Below, one piece after another: positions 22,310 through 32,639 of a DNA stretch of 64,000 nucleotides; the first letter of the stretch is position 1; each line of letters begins with the position of its first letter. The notes beneath the pieces were generated by a model. That model had not been told where the DNA came from. It did no database searches and saw only the letters and a list, made by a program, of their open reading frames with translations. The position numbers and the translations under genes were made by a program. The stretch comes from Coemansia sp. RSA 487 (taxonomy: Eukaryota > Kickxellomycota > Kickxellomycetes > Kickxellales > Kickxellaceae), in assembly GCA_027577595.1 (NCBI GenBank), contig JANBRJ010000050.1:1-64000 (forward strand). Direction: 5' to 3'.

Positions 22310-24170
22310 TTAGTGTGTAGAGTTATTCAAGGTTCTGCTTCGCTTGTTTGACAAACGTGGAGATACATGACTCTGAGTATTGGTTGTGCGCAGTGCAAAA
22401 TTCATGTTCAAGCGCGGTAGCGTATTCTGAGTGGAGCTATCGGGTTGAGACAAGTTATAGCTAGATTCTGGCTGAGTAGTATGAATTAAATGCGATATCG
22501 ACGAATGGTGGTGTCTTTTCGAGCTTCCACTAATGTTAGGTTGGGATCGTAGTGATGGCAGGGTTGTTTGCGCCGAGGTAAAGTTGCTGTTTTGCGAACA
22601 TTGCGTGTTTGGAAAAGTACCTGTCCCTGCTGAAGATGGTGGTAACGGACTTAATGGGCTGAAGTTGGTGTTTTGTTGAGAGAAAGGGGATTGGTATGAA
22701 GTGTGCCAGCGTGCGTTAGAAACCGCGTAGGCTAGGTGAACCATCAATGTTGCATGGCCATCTATAGAATCCAGTCGTGATACTGGTGCAGATGGCGGTA
22801 CAAGTATTCCTGTTGCCTTGTCACGAAAAAGTAAATTATGGGGTGCCCGAGGGTAGTATGAGAATATGAGCTCGATTAAGGGCATATCCTCGAATACTTT
22901 CTCTTGGAACAACACCACTTCACTTGCATCCAGGACAGTTATGTGTATAACCCTACATATTTTAAAGTCACAATTGTACAAGGTAAACCCAGGTGTTTAG
23001 AAAGGCAATAAAAAGGCAAAGGCGGGTTTATAGCTTAGTTCCAGTGTCTCTGTTTATGTGTGTGATGCTGTTGTCCCACACTTGGACAAGTAAAAGAACA
23101 AAGGGGAAGGCCACTCTTGCAAAAATTGTGCATGGCTTAGGAAATGCATAGTAAACAGAACAATGGCTTGTTGGGGAGAGTGAAATATTTGGTGCTGTCT
23201 AAACAATTAGCAAAGCAGAGCAATGTGCAAGTGTATATGACATTAGTACAAAATGGCACATATGTATACACACAGCCTTTGCCTATGGAAGCACGGAAAA
23301 GGGGATTGTGCCCGATAATTGCACAAAACAAAATAACATTTTGCAAACACAGCACAACAATAAGAAACATGCCATGTAGTGCAGTGCATCCAAAACTCTC
23401 GTGCATCTGTATTTGCGCATGGGCAAGCTTTACCTGTAGTTGTATTTTCTATTTGCGCCTGCCAATGCAGTGCACTCTACTCGACGCAAAGAATCGGGCA
23501 ACAGGCTATTAGTTTGGCCAGGTGGTGGCGGTTGCTGAACTGCGGGAGGCAAAAAATTCTGACTAGCGATCGGCGAAGGCTGTTCGTTTCGTTGGTAATG
23601 CTCGCCTTTTTCTGCTGGTTGGGTATCTCTTGGTGCTTGTGTCTGCGACTGAGACGTATTGTTGTTGGCTGGGGTCGATCCTGACGAAGCTTGGCTTTTC
23701 TCGGGCAGTTGTGAGTTATTGCTTGTGGGCATTGGCACAGCGATGGAAGCCGAGCGAGAAGCTGCTCTGGCATTGCTTTCTTGTATGGTTGCGCGGATGG
23801 AGCGATGGCGACGAAAGTCTGCAGTTACAGCCCTGCTGGTCTGTGATTGAGGCTCACGAGCAGCATCTACCGCACGACGCAGCCGTTGTTGGCAAGTTCC
23901 GCACAGATTGGCCTTGGCGAGATTGGGCTCAATAGGCGGTGCTAGGCTACGCATTCCCGAACTGAGTAGGATTGCCATACTTTTGACCTCCTCAGTGCTG
24001 AGCGTACGAAAGCGAAAGTCGGTGGTGCTATGCTTTGACACCTCCTTTTGTCGGTGTCTTAGTATTTGTTCTTTGCACTTACAATCGCCTCTTTGGAAAA
24101 CACGTCGCGGCCTTTTACTGCATGTCAAACATGTCATACAAAGACGGCACCAGTTCAAGGTATGCTCCAT
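22310..24170 (-). CDS. cysteine-rich protein of unknown family, copy A
   Basis: Two exons, 24170-23434 and 22952-22310, with a 481-nt intron (CAG|GTAAAG ... ATATGTAG|G). The phase-2 join keeps frame and gives 459 residues. The N-terminal module has CRLCMTCLTC (Cys8, 11, 14, 17), GDCKC (Cys30, 32), a PPIE segment and ANLCGTCQQRLRRA (Cys90, 93), all shared with copy B. A Ser/Gln/Asn-rich linker follows. Next comes a compact C-terminal domain with VLDASEVVLFQEKV and YYPRAPHNLLF, and then a disordered Ser/Thr tail ending in a basic cluster. The cysteines suggest a treble-clef or RING-like double zinc fold and the basic helix suggests nucleic-acid or protein binding, but both are inference. An alternative in-frame start is at 24197. 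No signal peptide. Confidence 0.65.
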
Positions 24171-24197
24171 AGTGTTTGATGAGCTTAACGGCTGCAT

Positions 24198-26767
24198 ATT
24201 TAAACCTATACCAAAGAGCATGGAAAGTATATGAATTAAGTAAATATGTTTGGGTTTAAAGGGTACATCAGGGTTCGAATGTGAGGCAACAAATACGTGA
24301 ATAAAAATTTTTGGCATCGCCGAAAAGCCTTGCTCATTTCCTGACAGTAGTTTGTATGCGCTGTCCAGCCCCTGCAAACAAGGTGCCATACTAAAAGCAT
24401 GTACACGTTGGGGGAGACTGACATGTCAAGTTTTGGATTGTTCAACGAAAATGCTCATAATGCAAAAACCAGGGTCCGATTTTAATGCATAACACTTACG
24501 CATTTGCAAAAGAGACACTTGGCTAAGGGGATTTACGGGCTTGAGAGAGATGAAGGGCAACCAGCAAACAAATAGAAAAGAATAAACATTGTGCGTGTGC
24601 ATGAAGAGCATACGAGTTTGCCTTTGCTTCCTATTTTTATACTTTTCTTCTTCCTCCGCAGAAATAGATACTTGCAACAATAACAGGGAATAGCACCGGA
24701 ACCCTGCAATAATAAAATATCACTATCAAGTATCATTTATCTGAGGAGATATGCACATCACAAAGAGAAAAGGAACCAAAGAAGCAAGGAAATGGCGTAT
24801 GGTGGATGCAGGCTAAAAAGCACAGCGCATGAAACGAGGCTAAGCCAAATAAAGCAATAGAGAAAAAAGAGTACTTTATATTGGGTCAATTGGTGTCAAT
24901 TGTTAGCACAGACCATGAAAATAACAAGCACAAAGTATAAAATAAAATTTCTTACATGGCGAACATATTTGATATGTCTAGAGGACAAAGCACGAAAATC
25001 AATTGTCCATTCATATTAGGAGGTTAGAAGATACACATACAGGTAAAGGGGTAGCAAGCTTGTGGCCGTGGTAAAGGAGCATTGATGTATCAGTTTAGTA
25101 CACCGATATACACAACCACAGGCTATAATATTATAAAGCGTCGATTGAAAGCGAGAAACCTTGATTTTGCAAGTTTCGTTTTTTTTTTCACAATCAATGC
25201 TACGATAATATCACAGATGTTTTCGGAAATTATATGCAAAAATCAATCTTGTTTGACGAAACTACACACAAACACACGCAATAGAAACAACAAACATAGT
25301 GGACAGTATCTGACTAGACATCGTTATATGCAGGATATGTCACTTACTCTTAAAGCGTTTAAGACGGATAGCGCGGTAGCAATCACAAACAAATATGAAG
25401 TATAACAGAGAAAAAACACATGTTCCATAAATTTTTGGCCAGGAGGAAATGTTAGTTACATTATATACGTCCTGATGCATCTCTTTGGTTGCTCCTTCCG
25501 CCTATTCAACCAAAATGGCCAGCACTCCAATAAGTGCATGTAAGAAAATTACTCATACACAGTACCTACGTGGCCATACAAATATTGTATTGTATGCGGT
25601 TTTCAATATCTGGATATGACACGTGGTGCTGGTACGTCACCTTGAAGCTAAAAGACATATGTTTACAACATTGTATTATAAACTATAAACCTGTCTTGCT
25701 TTGCACTGCTGGATGTCTGACACGGAGGTCATTTAGTAGAGGTTATTTTTCCCGTCTCTTTCTCTCAATGCCGAGATTTCCCTGTGTAAAAAAAGGTCAA
25801 ACCCGATTGTGCAATAACAACATTTATTTCTGATGTATATCTAAAAGCTAGTCTGGCGCTAAAACATACACCAAGTAAACAATAAAAAGAGTTGCTGCGT
25901 ACAACCACCATGTACATTCTAGCGGCATATAATGTCTGCTTTGCATCTATCCTGTTTCAAGATAAAACACAATCATCTCCACATTCGCCCCTGCTAGCTT
26001 GCCAGTTTCTTTTATTTTAGTTTGTAAAAAGCTGAGGTCGGATGCCTGTTTTAGGGAATGTTTCTCATGTTTTTGTCTTTTCGTCGGTTGTTTTTTGCTG
26101 CTATTATTGCTCCATTTTCTCAAGCTGAATTGCTGAAGCATACGCCTGCATCCAGATCCCCAGCGGTCGTTGTTTACTTTGAATAGAATGCCTAAATATC
26201 CTTAAAAATGCTGATGCTGCTGCTGCTGCTGTTGCGGAAAATACTCCCCAAATTAAAATCTTCATAAGGTTTGTTCATACTTCAATCCTGCTCATCTGCT
26301 CAACACTTTTACATTTTCATTGTCTTGGTTGTACTTTTTTCGAAGCAATGGCAAAAATAGCCATGAAAGCGCATGGACTGTCAATGTAATGTGAATTTAC
26401 ATCCGACAAACTTGCATCTGCACACAGCGGATTATAAAAAAAATTCCTTGAGGGAAGGGAACTGGAGTGTTTCTAAAAGATAATTGCTTTCAACGTTATC
26501 ATATAGCTACAGACATGGTATTTAAGACAACACAGGTTATAAACCTCGGGGGGGGGGTTGGTTTACGCGAATGACTGGAAAACAAAATGCAATGATAAAA
26601 TTCATACTCTCGACCTTTTGGCATTCATGATGCAGTCGTGCATATCTGTTACAAAAAGTCTTGACAGAACTAAAGTTCCTTGTTTTTATTTTTCATGAAC
26701 AATATGGCTTTTGTAGCTATACAAACACCACAACAACCACAGTCCAAGCTGTTTGAACTTTGATAGT
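24198..26767. other. long gene-poor AT-rich region
   Basis: About 2.5 kb without a gene I can support. Several short open frames on both strands have no recognisable domain. It contains a nine-base G run near 26549-26557 and a CTG microsatellite. This is the lowest coding density in the window. Confidence 0.55.
26207..26236. repeat. CTG trinucleotide microsatellite
   Basis: An almost pure run of CTG units (GCTGATGCTGCTGCTG... form) in non-coding DNA. Confidence 0.8.
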
Positions 26768-27450
26768 TTGAAATGGCTTCAACTAATATTTGAAGCTATT
26801 TATGTCACAAATGGTAAGGCAGCCAATGACTGGGAATATTCTGCAAGCAAATTTAATTACAAGGTAATTGCACCAAAACTTAACTGTAGTTATTGAACCC
26901 TGCCCACTCACATTCTTATTTCTGTCATCGATACATGGGTCAACAACTATAAGAAATGTTGAATTGAAAATGGGATTGTCATTTCTTAACTTTACTGGGT
27001 TAAATATGGATAGAACCAGAGAGCTATTTGCTAGCTACACAAAGAATAGCCAAGAGGAATTCCAAACTGTTAAGTATGCATATATGTGATGTTTTGAAAA
27101 TCCACAATTTAGCAGAGTATACTAAAGCAAGACTTTGGTTTGATGGCGAGCCTCTTGATATTGTGCTAATGGACTGGAAATATATTTAGGACATAGAAAT
27201 AGTTTGCCCAGTCCATGTCAACAAATTGAAAGCTTTATTTTCTAGGATGCCAAACTTGATTCATTTCGGCACATTGAAATCAAAAGTAGATAGTGAGTTG
27301 ATTTCAGGCATACAAGCTGAGGAATCGATTGTTGAGCCTATAAGCCTCAGCTTGAAACACATTTCATTTGGCAACACTTATGACTACACAGAGGATAAAA
27401 TGGATAAATTGAGTGTGTATGTGATGAAGATTCAGCTACAAGTTATTTAG
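26768..27450 (+). pseudogene. broken F-box/LRR-like host gene
   Basis: Protein-like sequence is spread over more than one frame. LKWLQLIFEAIYVTNG and DWEYSASKF at the start resemble the F-box-like opening of large fungal F-box/LRR families. A second segment in another frame (to 27089) and a third (about 27094-27447, with one internal TAG near 27187) carry RMPNLIHFGTL and SLKHISFGNTY, which read like leucine-rich repeat strands. At least two frame changes and a stop break it, and it is shorter than intact relatives. It is likely a dead member of the type of family seen at the right end of the window. Assignment rests on motif style only. Confidence 0.5.
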
Positions 27451-27751
27451 CTGAGTCGCAAAATCATCAGCTCAGCATGAGCTGATCATATTTTTGGTAA
27501 TCATACAGTTTATGCTTACCAATTATCATAAGGCCTCATTTAGTAAAATTTTGACATTGATAAGAGCCACCGTTTCATCAAATGAATAAATGAGGAACTT
27601 CAGTTCCGTCAATATTTATTTATTTATAATAGTATACTTGAGAAAGTTGTTTCCCAGAGTCTAACTCAAGGTTACCAAACACATTTGCAACAATAACAAA
27701 CTGTTTTTCAAACAAGCTTTTTATATAGCTTTACTTTAGCTCAGTCTTCAA

Positions 27752-28042
27752 TTATTCCAGATCATTTAAATCAATAAACTGCCTATAGATAGTTAGTACA
27801 CTGTGAGAGAAAATAGATTTTATTATAGTCATATAACCAATAGACACAAATAAAAGCGAACAAATGTGAACCATGTTTTCGAAAAGATCAGTAAAGCCAG
27901 ATACGCTTGTCATGGGCTTTACCGGCAATCCAAGTTCCGGTCTCTCATCAAATATATTACGGGAGGTTGTACTAATACAAGCCTTCCTGAGTACAGTATT
28001 TTGCAAAGCTAATCGTGCCAAATAAGAATGGTGTATGCTCAT
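27752..28042 (-). CDS. possible small mitochondrial membrane protein
   Basis: A 96-codon ATG-started frame with protein-like composition. The first 30 residues are basic and free of acidic residues (MSIHHSYLARLALQNTVLRK), as in mitochondrial targeting sequences. One hydrophobic segment follows at about 57-76 (MVHICSLLFVSIGYMTIIKS), then a short tail ending IDLNDLE. I cannot name the family; a small respiratory-chain subunit or assembly factor is possible. It lies in an otherwise gene-poor stretch, divergent from GLO3 with about 290 bp between starts. Confidence 0.4.
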   Translation of the reverse strand: MSIHHSYLARLALQNTVLRKACISTTSRNIFDERPELGLPVKPMTSVSGFTDLFENMVHICSLLFVSIGYMTIIKSIFSHSVLTIYRQFIDLNDLE

Positions 28043-28333
28043 CTAATGGCGAAAGGTTTGTGGTGGCAATAATGCATTTTGCGATCCAAGAAAAAGATTA
28101 GATAGAGATCAAGCTGATTCTGATATAATCCGCATGAAGATGATTACCAAGGTCAGTGGTGTTCAAAGCTCCAATATAAAGTAGGTCTCAAACTCATCTT
28201 CCAATTCCTCTCATTCTTTAGTCGATAACTGAAAAAACATTTATTTCATTTGTCATCTTGTTGTTATTCTTAATCTGTTGCCAGTTTACTTTCAAAGCCT
28301 TTTTTATCTCGTGTACGTCCTACAAAGTCAAAA

Positions 28334-29779
28334 ATGACGATTGCACCTCCGACAAAGGATGAGATTGCTACTATATTCAAGCAGCTTTGTGCAAAGCAGC
28401 CTGAAAATCGCACTTGCTTTGACTGCGGAAGCAAAAACCCGACGTGGTCAAGCTCTACATATGGCGTCTATCTGTGTCTCGACTGTTCTGCTGTCCATCG
28501 AGGAATGGGAGTGCATATTTCTTTTGTCCGCTCAACAGCCCTCGACTCTTGGTCGTGGGACCAGCTTCGCATAATGAAGGTGGGCGGAAACAGCAACGCC
28601 GCCGCATTTTGGCGCCAGAATGGTGGAACGCGCCTCCTTGCAGGTAGCTCGGGAAGCGACGCCAAGACAAAGTATACCTCCCGTGCTGCGCAGCTGTACA
28701 AGGCGCAACTTTCCAAGCTTGCAGAGCAGGACGCACTAAGCACCCCAGATGGACGGGTGCATGTGATCGGTTCTGCTGATCAGCAACACGACCCAGCTGT
28801 TGCCAAGGATGACTTTTTTGCTCGCGAAGAGTCGGAACATCTTTCGAGGGCATCGTCTACAGAAGCAATGGCTAGTAAGGCTATTTCTCCTTTGACTGGG
28901 AATGTATCTGATCCGAGCAAGAAAGGAGAGGCTCATGTGGGTGAGAGTACAACGGCCAACGAGACGGATCGTGGAAAGGATACCACTGTTTCGGATGCTT
29001 CGGAGAAAGTGAAGGTGGTGTCTGCGCCAGTTGCCCGCGTGGTTAATGCAGGATCAAAGAACCGTACAATCTCGCTGAAGTCGACCTCTGCCAGCGCTAG
29101 TTTAGGGGCGAAGAAGCTGAGTGGAGCAAAGAAGCTTGGTGGTGCAAAAAAACTCGGTGCAAAGCCTATAAAGAACTTTGAGGAGGCTGCCGCGCGTGCA
29201 GAGGCAGAGGCACGAGAGGAAGAGCGTCTCCAAGCAAGACGGGAAGCTGTTGCTGCCTCCAGCACTTCGACGGGCACAAAAGCGTCTGGATCGTCTGCAC
29301 CAGCTTCCGCTGGGGGGAAAGATATAAGCAAACTTAATACAGATATGAGCCGTCTTGGCTTTGGTTCTGTGGGTGGAGCCGGAGCTGGAGCTACCACAGC
29401 AGGGGGGTTCGGAAGTACCAGCGGATTTGGCGCCACCTCTAGCGGTGGAACCAAACAGACGGGCACGTCTACCACTGGGACACAGGCCAGCCGGTATAAT
29501 AGCAGCAATTCATCTCAAGGATATTCTACCCAGCGGTCTGACCATAACAAATCTGATAACGTACATGTAGGCCAGTTCTATGGGCGGGCGCCACCACTGG
29601 CAAGTGGCCATACTCGCAACTCTTCTTCAATAGACATGGACTTTGACGACCTGACTGCAAGTGCCCGAGAAATAGCGCAGAGACTTATCAACTCGGATGA
29701 AGCCGACACACTTCGTCGGATGTGGGACCAGGGCACGTCAAAGCTTTCAGATTACTTGAACCAGTTTCAAGAACGGTAG
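28334..29779 (+). CDS. GLO3: ARF GTPase-activating protein, Glo3/ArfGAP2/3 type
   Basis: A 481-residue ArfGAP that stimulates GTP hydrolysis by Arf1 on COPI vesicles for Golgi-to-ER retrieval. The zinc finger has Cys28, Cys31, Cys48 and Cys51 (C-x2-C-x16-C-x2-C), and the catalytic arginine finger is Arg56 in [10 protein letters not shown]. The middle contains the Lys/Gly/Leu repeats [18 protein letters not shown], typical of the cargo- and coatomer-binding region. A Gly/Ser/Thr-rich stretch follows. The C-terminal amphipathic motif region ([18 protein letters not shown] and [15 protein letters not shown]) matches the Glo3 repeats that sense membrane. Single exon. Confidence 0.95.
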   Translation: MTIAPPTKDEIATIFKQLCAKQPENRTCFDCGSKNPTWSSSTYGVYLCLDCSAVHRGMGVHISFVRSTALDSWSWDQLRIMKVGGNSNAAAFWRQNGGTRLLAGSSGSDAKTKYTSRAAQLYKAQLSKLAEQDALSTPDGRVHVIGSADQQHDPAVAKDDFFAREESEHLSRASSTEAMASKAISPLTGNVSDPSKKGEAHVGESTTANETDRGKDTTVSDASEKVKVVSAPVARVVNAGSKNRTISLKSTSASASLGAKKLSGAKKLGGAKKLGAKPIKNFEEAAARAEAEAREEERLQARREAVAASSTSTGTKASGSSAPASAGGKDISKLNTDMSRLGFGSVGGAGAGATTAGGFGSTSGFGATSSGGTKQTGTSTTGTQASRYNSSNSSQGYSTQRSDHNKSDNVHVGQFYGRAPPLASGHTRNSSSIDMDFDDLTASAREIAQRLINSDEADTLRRMWDQGTSKLSDYLNQFQER

Positions 29780-30433
29780 CAAGACTGTTCTTTTTCTTCA
29801 CTGCGTTTAGTCCACGCTATCTCCTGAAGAATGTTCTAGCCAGTGCGGTGGGTACTTGTCTTACAGTCTTGAGACATTGTCATGGCTGCTGTTCACATTA
29901 TTCACCCAAACACGCTATAATGCATGTAAGTGTTCTGCATCTCATCTGGTTTCAAAACAAACACTGTCCACTCTATCTTTCTGCTTGTGCTATTGCATGT
30001 TTTTTTTTTAAAAAAAATAATATGGAGTGTATTTTCTCCCCCGCTTTTATGGTGATTATATTTTCGAGATAGTTGGAATTTTCTAATACATGTGATATTT
30101 TCCTTTTTAGTTTAGTCCTCACCAGCTATTTGGTAATCACACGTGGGCCATGCTTTTTGGGTAAAAGTCAAACAGTCTCTCTGGGCCACGAGTATATCTG
30201 AGACGTTTCGATCTCTATTATGTTGCGCGATCATGTTGACGTTGTTGCTTGTTCAAAAGTCGAGAGAGAGCGTGGTACATGTTTTTCAGATACAACATCG
30301 CTCAAGCCATATAACCCAAACAAGGCACCGTTGTTGCAAACTAATGGCTTTATTTCTTCAGCAAATTCTCCCAATTTCTATAATCGAAAACTTCATTCGT
30401 GAACTCTTCCAACAAACAAAAACAAAAGTTACT
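29780..30433. other. intergenic region between GLO3 and a secreted protein
   Basis: About 650 bp. It contains a T10A8 tract (30000-30017) and an isolated CACGTGGG box (30140-30147), and no gene I can support. Confidence 0.6.
30140..30147 (+). promoter_or_regulatory. CACGTGGG E-box
   Basis: This matches the high-affinity Pho4-type bHLH site known from yeasts and lies about 290 bp upstream of the secreted protein gene. A single 8-mer is weak evidence. Confidence 0.25.
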
Positions 30434-31489
30434 ATGAAAATACTTTCGCTGTATTTGATCGTTGCTGGCCTTGCCTCTTGCTATCCAATTGAACTTGTAG
30501 GGATGCAAAAAGAGTCGCACTATAAATTTGCAAAGCAAAACAACGCCTTGGAGATCTTGTCGGGGCTTTCGAGGAACCATTACACACGCTTTGTAGAGAA
30601 ATCGGATCCGACTTCAACCTTAAAGGCCAAAAATTTTCAAAGTATGCCTCCTGCCAAACGCCACGATGCTACCACTGATATAATAGGCTTATCAAGGATG
30701 TTGCTCTCAGCTCAAAAGGATTTTGAAATTCAATATCCGTCCACTATAGTGGAGATGCCTCGCCAGTTAAGATCTAAAGTAGCAAGGGATTCATCCTTGC
30801 CTGCCGCCACATTTAGTGCAACATGGATTAACGAGATGACAGACAACAGCTCATCTCATTATTCTGCCTCTGGTTACCAGAGCACAAGCAGTGGCTCGCA
30901 GCCAGAAAAGTCAAATTTTACGGAGCAGACAACAAAAGATAAAAGCAGCGACATTGCCGTGACGCAGACATCTACAAACCAGAAACTGATATCCACAGCA
31001 ACCGCAGAGAAGTACCAAGGCTCCCCCTACCCATCAAGCAGCACAATGTCACTAACCTCTCCTTCACCGAGCACGTCTGCAACAGCGACCGTCAATCTGG
31101 CCCCAACTACGACTTCTGAAAGTGACTATAATGACCTTGAAATTGATATTGGCGTTACGCTAACTATTGTCCGTGTAGTGACCGTAACAGAAGACAGCAC
31201 AGAGCCAGCATCTAAATTGATTCTGGACTCTCCGACAATGTCAACCCCCAGCGCAACCAGTACTTTTACAGCTGATTTACTCGTTACCGACTCTATACCT
31301 TTACAGATTGGCCAGGCGTTACCCTCGCATCACCACAAGAGTATTCGCAGCACGGAGGCTTTGGAAGATAGGGATTTCAAGAGCATATATATACTTCCAT
31401 CGGACGAGGCCAGTGCAATCAACAGTGAAAAAATGTTGGTTAGCAGAGCAGCACACCTGTCAGTGTCTGCCGATTATACAAACTCTTGA
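30434..31489 (+). CDS. orphan secreted Ser/Thr-rich protein
   Basis: 351 residues from the ATG at 30434, chosen because it opens into a clear signal peptide (MKILSLYLIVAGLASC); the frame upstream has none. The mature part has one dibasic KR site after MPPAK, then a long Ser/Thr-rich region with several NxS/T sequons, likely O-glycosylated. A short beta-like segment (VTLTIVRVVTVTE) and a non-hydrophobic C-terminus follow, so there is no GPI anchor. I recognise no family. It could be a wall or secreted surface protein. The next gene also encodes a small secreted protein. Confidence 0.6.
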   Translation: MKILSLYLIVAGLASCYPIELVGMQKESHYKFAKQNNALEILSGLSRNHYTRFVEKSDPTSTLKAKNFQSMPPAKRHDATTDIIGLSRMLLSAQKDFEIQYPSTIVEMPRQLRSKVARDSSLPAATFSATWINEMTDNSSSHYSASGYQSTSSGSQPEKSNFTEQTTKDKSSDIAVTQTSTNQKLISTATAEKYQGSPYPSSSTMSLTSPSPSTSATATVNLAPTTTSESDYNDLEIDIGVTLTIVRVVTVTEDSTEPASKLILDSPTMSTPSATSTFTADLLVTDSIPLQIGQALPSHHHKSIRSTEALEDRDFKSIYILPSDEASAINSEKMLVSRAAHLSVSADYTNS

Positions 31490-31900
31490 ACATTTACAAA
31501 TTGGCAAAATTTACGGCATTTTATCCACAGTCACTATATATATATATATATTTTAAATTTCTGGCAGTTTAACATGTAGCCTTTTCTTATTCTTTTTTGT
31601 TGTCCTCCCCACACTCATAACTCTTTGGAACATATACTTTAGAGTGTATCTGCGGTGGTTCATCCAAGACATGTGCAGTAAAATGTAGTCGTTGTTTGTG
31701 TCTGGACTCGAGAGTATAGTAGGAGAATATTAGAAATAATTACTGCGTCTCGAACCCTTAAAAGACCTTTTTCTAAATTATTTACATTCAAAAGTTCCTT
31801 AGGCTTTCTATGGAACACTCTTGTACAATGAATATGTAAACTCCCTTTTTAACACTGTATTATATTTAAAAAAAAAGTTCAAATCGATTGAAATATCATA
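31490..31900. other. intergenic spacer with (TA)8 repeat
   Basis: About 410 bp, AT-rich, with a (TA)8 run at 31535-31550 and an A10 tract at 31869-31878. No gene is visible. Confidence 0.6.
31535..31550. repeat. (TA)8 dinucleotide repeat
   Basis: Eight TA units 46 bp after the stop codon of the secreted protein; probably within the 3' UTR. Confidence 0.85.
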
Positions 31901-32320
31901 ATGCTATACATCTTTTCATTTCTGTTTATGTGCGCATCTTGCATGGTGGTAGCTGCCAGAACGACACCAGATTTCAAGATTGAAAGTGCATTTTCTGAGG
32001 CCGGAAGCAGACAAGCACTATATGTGGATAGTGTGCGTAGATATCCAGCATGGCATAGTAGCGACTTTGAAAGGAACCTCACGATGTGCTCGCTTTCATC
32101 GGTATATGCGAGACCAAGCAGCACTCGACTAGCAAAACGTAAACCGACTATGCCTGAAGATATGGCGGAAAACAAATACGCCAATAAGCGAAAGGCGAAC
32201 ATCCATAAACTAACAAAGAAAAATAGCAATACTCTACCACGCACACATATTGGCTGCAACCCTTCGCATGTACTGTTAACTTCAAATGCCAACGGCTTCT
32301 TCCATATAGATTACCCTTAA
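31901..32320 (+). CDS. small orphan secreted protein, possible Kex2-processed precursor
   Basis: 139 residues starting with a strong signal peptide (MLYIFSFLFMCASCMVVAA). The mature part has only two cysteines and no recognisable domain, but two dibasic KR pairs bracket a 17-residue segment, as in precursors cut by Kex2-type proteases. It is neighbour to another orphan secreted protein on the same strand, 410 bp upstream. It might be a secreted peptide precursor or effector-like protein; that is inference. Small size and lack of homology keep confidence moderate. Confidence 0.45.
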   Translation: MLYIFSFLFMCASCMVVAARTTPDFKIESAFSEAGSRQALYVDSVRRYPAWHSSDFERNLTMCSLSSVYARPSSTRLAKRKPTMPEDMAENKYANKRKANIHKLTKKNSNTLPRTHIGCNPSHVLLTSNANGFFHIDYP

Positions 32321-32639
32321 TACCACAACTGTTGGTTGATATTTATGTCTATCAGAACCGCTATTGAAACAGAACAGCACCCAACGTGTGTTGACAGGTT
32401 TCAGCAGCAGATTTTGCAGCATGTAAAATTTCAATTCACAGGTGCAAATCTTTTTATTTAATTTCCCACGGTCAAAGGAGATGGTATCTGGACTTCCTTT
32501 TTTCCCTGTCAGAGATACCTTTTAGCACAGCTTTCTTTCTTTCCTTACGCAAGTCGTTTTCGTAAACAAAATATTTATTCTTTTTTCCTTTCTATTAAAA
32601 GAGTGCACCCACAGTTGCTGTTTTGAACATTCGCTCCAA
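32321..32639. other. promoter region of acetoacetyl-CoA synthetase
   Basis: About 320 bp, AT- and pyrimidine-rich before the ATG at 32640. No gene is seen. Confidence 0.6.

Noticed and set aside
24250-24290. GGGTTCGAATGTG resembling a tRNA T-loop (B box)
   Set aside because: No matching A box or cloverleaf stems nearby.
25515-25900. Short protein-like stretches on both strands near 25.5-25.9 kb with strong-looking splice signals
   Set aside because: The candidate introns are too short or the joins introduce stops, and no combination gave a recognisable product.
25947-26141. A 64-codon minus-strand ATG frame with Lys/Ser-rich sequence, faintly MADS-like (KKQPTKRQKHEKHSLKQASD)
   Set aside because: Too short, no convincing flanking exons, and the resemblance is only in spacing. 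It may be a remnant, but I cannot support a gene.
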